Shown here: positions 57,170-64,000 of the stretch, piece by piece
Layout of the letters: each line of letters begins with the position of its first letter
Numbering within the stretch: position 1 is the stretch's first letter
NCBI RefSeq assembly: GCF_945957465.1
Contig: NZ_CAMFLC010000005.1
Location: 1-64,000, forward strand
Reading direction: 5' to 3'
Length of the DNA stretch: 64,000 nucleotides
Origin: an uncultured Leifsonia sp.
GTDB lineage: Bacteria > Actinomycetota > Actinomycetes > Actinomycetales > Microbacteriaceae
Made by a program: the position numbers and the translations under genes
Notes under the pieces: model-generated
The model's database searches: none
What the model saw: the letters and a program-made list of their open reading frames with translations, nothing else
Told to the model about the DNA's origin: nothing

Positions 57170-57877
57170 GTGAACCGCACCGACCGCCTGTACGCCCTGG
57201 TGGAGGAGTTGCGCGCCGTGGCTCCGCGCCCGCGCTCCGCCCGCTGGCTGGCCGAGCGGTTCGAGGTCAGCTCTCGGACCATCGAGCGTGACCTGTCCGC
57301 CCTCCAGCAGTCGGGCGTGCCGATCTGGGCGGAGCCGGGCCGCGCCGGCGGCTACGCCATCGACCGGTCGCACACGCTCCCGCCGCTCGGCTTCACCGTC
57401 GGCGAGGCGCTCGCCGTCTCGGCGGCCCTCGGGGTGCTGGCGTCGAGCCCGTTCGCCGCGTCGGCGGCCTCCGCGCTGCGCAAAGTCGTGGCGGTGATGG
57501 ACGACGGACGACTCCGCGAGACGGCGGAGTTGACAGCGCGCATCCACGTGCTCGACGACGGCGGGGCGCCGCAGACCGTCGCCGGCCTCGACGGCGCCCT
57601 GACCTCCGGCCGCGTGCACCGGATCACCTACCGCGACCGCGCCGGCGCCGAGACGGTTCGCGATGTGGAGCCGCTCGGGTTCGTCAACAAGGGACGCGAC
57701 TGGTACCTGGTCGCGTGGTGCCGGCTCCGCGACGGCCTTCGCGCGTTCCGCGTCGACCGAATCGTGACGGTGGAGGCCACGGCCGAGCGCCCGCCGCACC
57801 GCTCCCTCAGCGCCGACGATCTCGACATCGTCTACGGGGAGCTGCGCACACTGACACTCGGCGAAGATCGCGCCTGA
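57170..57877 (+). CDS. WYL-domain HTH (YafY-like) transcriptional regulator
   Basis: SARWLAERFEVSSRTIERDLSALQQSGVPIWAEPGRAGGYAI; VNKGRDWYLVAWCRLRDGLRAFRVDRI. Confidence 0.9.
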   Translation: MNRTDRLYALVEELRAVAPRPRSARWLAERFEVSSRTIERDLSALQQSGVPIWAEPGRAGGYAIDRSHTLPPLGFTVGEALAVSAALGVLASSPFAASAASALRKVVAVMDDGRLRETAELTARIHVLDDGGAPQTVAGLDGALTSGRVHRITYRDRAGAETVRDVEPLGFVNKGRDWYLVAWCRLRDGLRAFRVDRIVTVEATAERPPHRSLSADDLDIVYGELRTLTLGEDRA

Positions 57878-57957
57878 ACACCGACAGGACGGTGTCGCGG
57901 ATGGCGGCGAACCTGGATGCATCGAGGCCGGATGGCCTCGTGCCGAAAGGATCGCTC

Positions 57958-58371
57958 ATGGACTTCGCATCCGTCCGCATCATCACCGACGACCTCGACC
58001 GTCTCGTCGCGTTCTACGAGCACGTGCTGGCTGCACCCGCTGCGCGACCGGCCCCTGTGTTCGCCGAGTTCCGCACACCGACCGGCACGCTCGCCATCGG
58101 AACCACCGCCACGGTCGCGATGCTCGGCGCGGACGCGCCGCAGCCGGGCTCGAACCGATCGGTGATCCTCGAATTCCTGGTCGACGACGTCGACGCCGAG
58201 TTCGCCCGCATCGAGGCGGCGGCGCGGGACGTCGTGCTCCCGCCGACGACGATGCCCTGGGGCAACCGGTCGACACTGTTGCGCGACCCGGACGGGAACC
58301 TGGTGAACCTGTTCAGCCGGCGGTGGGTAGGAAATGAATCAGTTATAGCGACTATCGTTTATCGCGATTAA
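57958..58371 (+). CDS. VOC-family (glyoxalase-like) protein
   Basis: VRIITDDLDRLVAFYEHVL...LLRDPDGNLVNLFSRR. Confidence 0.8.
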   Translation: MDFASVRIITDDLDRLVAFYEHVLAAPAARPAPVFAEFRTPTGTLAIGTTATVAMLGADAPQPGSNRSVILEFLVDDVDAEFARIEAAARDVVLPPTTMPWGNRSTLLRDPDGNLVNLFSRRWVGNESVIATIVYRD

Positions 58372-58402
58372 ATCACTAAGATTGATTGTGTCATTTATCG
58401 CG
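58358..58402. repeat. Direct repeats TTTATCGCG (58358-58366 and 58394-58402) in AT-rich TA promoter
   Basis: Read directly; 36-bp spacing, upstream of antitoxin gene. Confidence 0.6.
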
Positions 58403-58447
58403 TTTACCTAGACTGTTTGGGTAATCACCAAACCATTGGAGGCTAAC

Positions 58448-58900
58448 GTGACGCTATTGAGCCCACACGCGACCGACGCAATTGTGGATACGTCCGAGTT
58501 GACGGAAGTGCGCGAAGCCGCGGTTCGTCTGAGTGAGTCGGTGGCTCCGCCGCGGCTGCTGGCGGGCGATCAGGTGATCGAGCTTCCACGTGAGGTCACG
58601 GACGCCTTCCGGGACCTCCTTGAGCGCTTCGCTAACGGTGAGAGTGTCGTGATCGGATCGACTCGCACACTATTGACCACCTCGCAGGTGGCCGATTTTC
58701 TGGGTGTTTCGCGATCGTTCGTGGTCAACCTGATCGATGCGGGCAAGCTCGAATTTGAGTACCGGGGTACGCATCGGCGTGTGTCGCTGACGGAAGCCGT
58801 CCGGTATTTGGAGGAATCGAAGCATGCTCGCCGTGACCGGCTCGATGCGATTGCCGAGTTGACGGCCGACAAGGGCGGTTACGACGGCGACCCGTTCTAA
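58448..58900 (+). CDS. Excisionase-fold HTH antitoxin-like protein
   Basis: LLTTSQVADFLGVSRSFVVNLIDAGKLEFEYRGTHRRVSLTEAVRYLEE; immediately upstream of PIN protein. Confidence 0.8.
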   Translation: MTLLSPHATDAIVDTSELTEVREAAVRLSESVAPPRLLAGDQVIELPREVTDAFRDLLERFANGESVVIGSTRTLLTTSQVADFLGVSRSFVVNLIDAGKLEFEYRGTHRRVSLTEAVRYLEESKHARRDRLDAIAELTADKGGYDGDPF

Positions 58901-58901
58901 C

Positions 58902-59456
58902 GTGCCGTTCCGTGTATTCATCGACGCGAACGTCCTCGTCCCGGGGCGTTGGCGCGACATTGTCTTGACCCTCGCGGAAGCCGAGGTGTGCGAAGTTCTC
59001 TGGAGCGGCCCCGTGCTCGAGGAGGTTGCTCGTCACCTGCCGGACACCATGACGGTCGAGGATCGCGAGTTCTTGTTCGAGCAGATGAATGCCGCATTCC
59101 CGGACGCGCTTGTCGCTTGGCCTGGCGCCGTCGATGTTGAAGTCAGGTCGCAGGTCAACGAGAAGGATCGGCATGTGGTCGCCGCGGCACTCTGGGGGCA
59201 CGCGGAAATCCTCCTCACCGAGGACGCAACCCTCCACGATGAGGTACTCGCGAGCGGCCTGCTGGACGCTCAACACATGCCGGTGTTCTTGGCCTATGCG
59301 ATCGACTCCGCGCCGCGAGAAACGACCCTGGCGTTGGTTGAGATGGCGCGCCGGCGGTGGCTTCGCGACCCCTTCGCGAACGAGCAAGACGTCCTGGGCC
59401 GCCTACGTAACTACTTCGACAGACAGGGCTGGCCCGCCGGGTCACTGACTCGTTGA
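58902..59456 (+). CDS. PIN-domain toxin-like ribonuclease
   Basis: FIDANVLVPGRWRDIVLTLAE...VNEKDRHVVAAALWGHAEILLTEDATLHDE. Confidence 0.8.
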   Translation: MPFRVFIDANVLVPGRWRDIVLTLAEAEVCEVLWSGPVLEEVARHLPDTMTVEDREFLFEQMNAAFPDALVAWPGAVDVEVRSQVNEKDRHVVAAALWGHAEILLTEDATLHDEVLASGLLDAQHMPVFLAYAIDSAPRETTLALVEMARRRWLRDPFANEQDVLGRLRNYFDRQGWPAGSLTR

Positions 59457-59840
59457 CATTAGCCGGTCACTTGGTCGGCGACTGGAATTCGATGCATGAC
59501 GCTGGACCCACGTGAGCCCAGTCCAGCGTGTCGCCAGGGAGCCTCCGACCCGCCTGGAGCAGTTCAACGTCGGTTTCTTGTACGTTGCCCGGCATGTTGG
59601 CGCCGTCACGGTATGCGACTGCGGGCTCGAGCTACAGAGGGCAGCCTTGCCGGTAGAAAAGCCGCCAACGAAAAGGCAGAGGGCCGCGCGAAAGGCTGGC
59701 AAGAAGGGCCGCTCAATCCGCGGCGTGGGCGGAGGCGTGCCGGGCTTGGCCGATAGGCGCCTCTGGCGGCGTCCTACGTGACGGTGGGTGGCTGGGGAAG
59801 GCCGAGGCTGTTGCCATCCCGACAAGGAGGCTGGTGGATC

Positions 59841-60386
59841 TCAGTGCGATGATCCCGCGGAACCGTCCCAGCGCCCGGATACCTGCCCGAAGGTCATGGA
59901 CTCCCATTCACCGGTGAGGAGATGGAGGGCGCAGGCGCGCAGCCGCCACGTCGCGGTGACGAGCTCGAGCACAAGGCTCACGGCATCCTCGAACGAAGTG
60001 GCCACGGCACGCGGAGCCTCGTCGCCCCGGCGGCTGAGGCTCGCGCCCTCCCATCGGTGATCGAGAAGGTTCTCGGTGAGCACGTCGTGGATGTAGCGAT
60101 TGCGCTTGGTGTACGCGGTGCTACCTGCACTGATGGCGCTAAGGACGGCTCGTCGGAATGCGTTGGAGAGCTGAGAGTGGTCTTTGACCAGCTGTCGGCA
60201 TGTCTTGGCGTTGGTGCTGAAGAAGTCGGGGGCGTCGAGTAACGCATCAAGGTCGTGACGATCCTGTAAAGCCGCGTGCAGCAGGCGAAGGGCGGCGTCC
60301 ATCTTTGTCGTTTCTGACGCAATACGACCGAGCAGAAAGGTCCTTTGGTCCGACTCCGACAGCGTACGCAGATGCTCAAGTTCCAC
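59841..60386 (-). CDS. Hypothetical helical protein
   Basis: VELEHLRTLSESDQRTFLLGRIASETTKMDAALRLLHAALQDRHDLDALLDAP...RNRYIHDVLTENL; no family recognised. Confidence 0.5.
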   Translation of the reverse strand: MELEHLRTLSESDQRTFLLGRIASETTKMDAALRLLHAALQDRHDLDALLDAPDFFSTNAKTCRQLVKDHSQLSNAFRRAVLSAISAGSTAYTKRNRYIHDVLTENLLDHRWEGASLSRRGDEAPRAVATSFEDAVSLVLELVTATWRLRACALHLLTGEWESMTFGQVSGRWDGSAGSSH

Positions 60387-60531
60387 CCGAACATGCTGGC
60401 ATCTTGGAGCGGCCGCGCCGAATCCTAGCAATCCGCGCCGCGCCACGGCGCCGGGCCGACCCGACCGGCGGGTACGCCGAGGCGAGAGGTGCGGAACGCA
60501 GAACAGGTAAGTCTTAGGGCGGGAGGATCAC

Positions 60532-60822
60532 ATGGAGCTGATCGATTGGCGACGCCTGGAAGCGAGTGTCTTCAACCATCTGGTCGAGAACTTGCCCGTG
60601 ACCGAGAATACTCGCGACGGTCTGGTAGCCATGGTAGTTGACGGTCGCGGCGGCGGCGGCGACGGCGGAGTCGATATTGATGTCACCAAGCAAACCGGCC
60701 AAATGGTCGAGGTCTCCAAGCTCAACTACTTCCCGAAGAGCTTCTCCGGCGGACACCGATAGCGACGACGCCAGATCAAGGATTCGGTGGATAAGGCGAT
60801 GAAGGGACCCCATCCGCCGGTC
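60532..60822 (+). pseudogene. Nonsense-interrupted fragment of a possible PD-(D/E)XK-like/nuclease-type protein
   Basis: MELIDWRRLEASVFNHLVENLPVTENTRDGLVAMVVDGRGGGGDGGVDIDVTKQTGQMVEVSKLNYFPKSFSGGHR*RRRQIKDSVDKAMKGPHPP; reading continues in frame past the TAG at 60760-60762. End coordinate approximate. Confidence 0.5.
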
Positions 60823-60898
60823 TGGGCACGGGTAACCCCGACTAGGGTGACCCCGACGTGTGACGCGCAGACGAACAGCCCCGAAATAGACTGCCCCC

Positions 60899-61459
60899 AT
60901 GTTCTCCACCCCTCTTCCCCCCGGCGCCGTCCTCCGCCCCCTGGAGCCGTGGCGGGCGGAGGAGTTCGCGGCGCATCTGGATCGGGCGAGGGAGCATATC
61001 CGGCCGTGGGTCGGGCCGTCGTTCGTCACGACCGACGTCGAGGGTGCCCGGGCCACGCTCGGCCGTTACGCCGAGCGTGCGGCCCGGGAGGGGGCGGGCA
61101 TCTACGGGATCTGGGCGGACGGGCTTCTCGTCGGCGGCGTCATGTTCGTCGAGTTCTCCGCCGCGACCGGGTCGTTCGAGGTCGGCTGCTGGCTCGAGCC
61201 CGGGGCCGAAGGACGCGGATACGTGACGGCTGCGGTGCGCGAGCTGCTCGCGTACGCGTTCGACGAGCGCGGCATGCACCGTGCCGAGTGGCGGTGCCGC
61301 AGCGACAACGAGCGCAGCTCCGCCGTGGCCCGCCGCCTCGGGATGTCGCTCGACGGCGTACTGCGCGAGGCGTGGCCGGTCGGCGGCGTGTTCCACGACA
61401 AGCAGGTGTGGTCGCTGCTCGCCGGAGAGTGGGAGGCACAGCGTCCCGCTACGCCGTGA
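60899..61459 (+). CDS. GNAT-family (RimJ/RimL-like) N-acetyltransferase
   Basis: LRPLEPWRAEEFAAHLDRAREHIRPWVG...GRGYVTAAVRELLAYAFDERGMHRAEWRCRSDNERSSAVARRLGM. Confidence 0.92.
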   Translation: MFSTPLPPGAVLRPLEPWRAEEFAAHLDRAREHIRPWVGPSFVTTDVEGARATLGRYAERAAREGAGIYGIWADGLLVGGVMFVEFSAATGSFEVGCWLEPGAEGRGYVTAAVRELLAYAFDERGMHRAEWRCRSDNERSSAVARRLGMSLDGVLREAWPVGGVFHDKQVWSLLAGEWEAQRPATP

Positions 61460-62144
61460 CCGGGCTCCCGCTCGCGATCCGGCCGTCCACCACGGTCACG
61501 ATCTCGTCCAACGTCGGCGAGTGGACGAGGTCGTGCGTCACGAGCAGCGTCGCCGTGCCTTCCGCGTGGGTGAGCCGGGCGAGGAGGTCCATGATCGCCG
61601 CGCCGCGTTCCTGGTCGAGTGCGCTCGTCGGCTCGTCCACGAGGAGCACGGACGGCCTCCGCACGAGCGCCCGCGCGATCGCGACCCGCTGGCGCTGACC
61701 TCCGGAGAGCTGGGCCGGCCGCTTGTCGGCGTGGCCGGCCAGGCCGACCGACTCCAGCAGCTCGTCCACGCGTTCGCGGACGGCCGCGCGCACCTCCCGC
61801 CGGCGGGAGCCGCCGAGCTCGCCCATCACCTGCAGTTGCTCGCGTGCGGTCAGCGACGGGAGCAGGTTGGACTGCTGAAAGACGATGCCGATCTTCTCGC
61901 GGCGCAGCCGGGTGGCCTGCTCCGCGGTCAGGCCGGTCGTGTCCTCCCCGTCGACGAGCACCCGGCCGGAGTCCGGGCGGATGAGGGTCGCGGCGAGGGC
62001 GAGGATGCTCGACTTGCCCGAGCCGGAGGGCCCGGTGATGCCGGTGACCATGCCGGGGCGGCCGTGGAGGGTGGCGCGGTCGACCGCGGTGATGCGGCCG
62101 GCGCCGTCGGGGAAGGTCAGGGTGACGTCGTCGAGGGTGATCAT
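61449..62144 (-). CDS. ABC transporter ATP-binding protein (MacB/LolD-type)
   Basis: GPSGSGKSS, LSGGQRQRVAIARALVRRPSVLLVDEPTSALDQ. Confidence 0.95.
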   Translation of the reverse strand: MITLDDVTLTFPDGAGRITAVDRATLHGRPGMVTGITGPSGSGKSSILALAATLIRPDSGRVLVDGEDTTGLTAEQATRLRREKIGIVFQQSNLLPSLTAREQLQVMGELGGSRRREVRAAVRERVDELLESVGLAGHADKRPAQLSGGQRQRVAIARALVRRPSVLLVDEPTSALDQERGAAIMDLLARLTHAEGTATLLVTHDLVHSPTLDEIVTVVDGRIASGSPVTA

Positions 62145-63217
62145 CGGTTGCTCCCGAGTGCGGTGAGGGGGTCGGCATGGGTGACGGTGCGGAGGGCGAC
62201 GGCGGCGCCCGCGAGACCGAGGACGGTCATGGCGGCCGCGGGCACGAGCGTGGTGATCGGCGCGACGAGGAACGGCAGCGCACTGCCCGCGAGCGCCCCG
62301 AGGCCGAGGACGGCGAGCATCCCGACGGCGATGCCGCCGACGAGGACGACCAGCGCTTGCCCGAGGGCGTCGAGCACGAGCGAGCGCTGGGTCGCACCGA
62401 GCGCCTTCAGCACCGCGATGTCGCCGGACCGCTGCATCGTCCAGACGGTGAAGAACGCGCCGACCACGAGGGCGGAGATCCCGAACAGCATCGCGACCAT
62501 CAGACCCAGGGAGCCGATCTCGCTCTTGAAGGTCTCCAGCGCCGTCAGACTGAGCAGAGTCGGCTGCGCGGTCGTGCGCGTCTCCGCCGCGACGGCATCC
62601 CAGTCCGGCGACCCCGTCACGGCGATGAGCGTCGCGCGGCCGTCGCCGCCCATGCGCCGGTCGGCCTCGGCCCAGGCGGCGGGCGTCAGCGCGACGACCG
62701 GGGTGTGGCTGTACCAGGCATCCCCGCCGACGGTCGCCACGCGGTAGTCGGCGCCCAGGATGGTGACCGTGTCGCCGGTCGAGGCGTGCAACTCCTTGGC
62801 GGCGCCCGCCGAGAGACCGACCGAGCCGTCGGCGCGCGGGGCCAGAGCGGTCAGCTCGGTGGAGCCGGCGCCGTCGGGCAGACCGAACAGGGCGACCCCG
62901 GTGGAGGTCGACCCCGACTGCGCACGGGTCTGCGCGATCCCGACCGGGACCGCCGCGTCCACGCCGTCGGCGTTCCGCCAGCGCTCCGTCGTCGCCGCGG
63001 AGAGCGACGACTCGCTGAAGCTCGCCGACCCGTCGGCCGGCTTCTCGAGCACGAGGCGGTCGCCGGGCAGGCCGAGCACCGCCGAGACGTTCTGGGCGGC
63101 CAGGCCGCCGGTGAGGCCGGCCAGGAAGCCGACCAGCACGGTGATGAGGGCGACGACGGTCCCGATGAGGAGGAACCGGCCGCGGGCGTGGCGCAGATCC
63201 CGCCAGGCGACGAACAC
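62141..63217 (-). CDS. FtsX-like ABC transporter permease
   Basis: FVAWRDLRHARGRFLLIGTVVALITVLVGFLAGL...AVLKALGATQRSLVLDALGQALVV. Confidence 0.9.
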   Translation of the reverse strand: MFVAWRDLRHARGRFLLIGTVVALITVLVGFLAGLTGGLAAQNVSAVLGLPGDRLVLEKPADGSASFSESSLSAATTERWRNADGVDAAVPVGIAQTRAQSGSTSTGVALFGLPDGAGSTELTALAPRADGSVGLSAGAAKELHASTGDTVTILGADYRVATVGGDAWYSHTPVVALTPAAWAEADRRMGGDGRATLIAVTGSPDWDAVAAETRTTAQPTLLSLTALETFKSEIGSLGLMVAMLFGISALVVGAFFTVWTMQRSGDIAVLKALGATQRSLVLDALGQALVVLVGGIAVGMLAVLGLGALAGSALPFLVAPITTLVPAAAMTVLGLAGAAVALRTVTHADPLTALGSNR

Positions 63218-63368
63218 GAGGAGTCCTTTCCGGAAGCGGAGCGGTTCCGCCTTCCGAGATTCCAGCCTTCTCCCGCCGCGGTTCCGTCACATCGTCAGCA
63301 CGGTCCACCCTCGTCTCCGACTTTCCATTGATGCCGCGGCCGGTCCCGATCCCTAGGCTGGTCGTGTC

Positions 63369-64000
63369 ATGTCCCACAGCGCCCTCACCCCGGTCTTCGT
63401 CGGTCTGCGCGTCGGGCTGCACGTGCTCATCGCGGGCCTGCTGATCCTCGTGGTCGTTCGGCTGCCCGGTCTGCAGCCGCAGGCCGCCGTCGCCGGCCTG
63501 ATCCTCGTGGTCGTGTTCGCGGCCGTGTACCTCACCAGCCTGCTGATGCGCGTCGTTCCGCGGTCGCGCCGCAAACAGGCGGGAGTCGTGTGGATCACCG
63601 CGCTCGCCCTGGTCTGGACGGGGCTGGTGATCGTCGTCCCCGAGGCGTCGTACCTCGCGTTCCCACTGTTCTTCCTCTGCCTGCACCTGCTGCCGAGCCG
63701 GGTCGGCCCCGTGGCGGTGCTGCTGATCACCGCGGTCGCGATCGCCGCGCTGAGCGCGCACCTCGGGTTCTCCGCCGGCGTCGTGGTCGGGCCGGTGATC
63801 GGCGCGGCCGTGGCGATCCTCCTCGGCCTCGGCTACCGCGCACTGGCCCGGGAGGCCGAGGAGCGGGAGGCCCTGCTCACCGAGCTGATGGCCACGCGCG
63901 ACCGGCTCGCCGAGACCGAGCGCGAACAGGGGGCGCTGGCCGAGCGCGGCCGGCTCGCCCGCGACATCCACGACACGGTCGCGCAGGGCCTGTCCAGCAT
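63369..64000 (+). CDS. NarL-family sensor histidine kinase, truncated by window end
   Basis: ATG at 63369; TM N-terminus; ends at H-box ERGRLARDIHDTVAQGLSS at window edge. Confidence 0.85.
   Translation, partial: MSHSALTPVFVGLRVGLHVLIAGLLILVVVRLPGLQPQAAVAGLILVVVFAAVYLTSLLMRVVPRSRRKQAGVVWITALALVWTGLVIVVPEASYLAFPLFFLCLHLLPSRVGPVAVLLITAVAIAALSAHLGFSAGVVVGPVIGAAVAILLGLGYRALAREAEEREALLTELMATRDRLAETEREQGALAERGRLARDIHDTVAQGLSS

Noticed and set aside
58436-58900. TTG start at 58436 for the antitoxin
   Set aside because: GGAGG at 58437-58441 serves as RBS for the GTG at 58448, so the later start is preferred.
59496-59825. Basic 80-120-aa ORFs on both strands
   Set aside because: No recognisable domain and mutually overlapping; coding status not supportable.
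61449-63971. 840-aa minus-strand ORF extending upstream of the ABC ATPase
   Set aside because: Only the last about 231 aa are the ATPase; the rest overlaps the FtsX permease out of frame.

Overview
High-GC actinobacterial chromosome segment; gene content and codon usage suggest Microbacteriaceae, but the taxon is inference. Left part (0-22 kb): ordinary accessory and housekeeping genes, including a NarL-type two-component system, MBL hydrolase, GlxA-type regulator, Fic protein, TetR/FMO pair, nitrilase/AraC pair, alpha/beta hydrolases, carbonic anhydrase/MarR, two polytopic membrane proteins, lgt and a class A PBP. Centre (about 22.5-46.9 kb): a dense fructan-utilisation island with two CUT1-type ABC importers, two LacI regulators that appear to match two distinct operator families, five GH32/GH-J-type hydrolases, two PfkB kinases, two GH91 (inulin fructotransferase / difructose-anhydride) proteins and an embedded Tat translocase set (two tatA, tatB, tatC). 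The GH91 gene at 32.5-33.7 kb has no leader, and a stand-alone Tat leader ORF sits upstream in the same frame, separated by one UGA. Right part (46.9-64 kb): decayed gene fragments, SDRs, amylosucrase, an FBP-type protein, a LacI/GH51 arabinofuranosidase pair, a PIN-type toxin-antitoxin module, a nonsense-interrupted nuclease-like remnant, an ABC exporter and a histidine kinase running off the end. No tRNA, rRNA, CRISPR array, transposase or prophage was recognised. All assignments come from reading the sequence; no searches were run.
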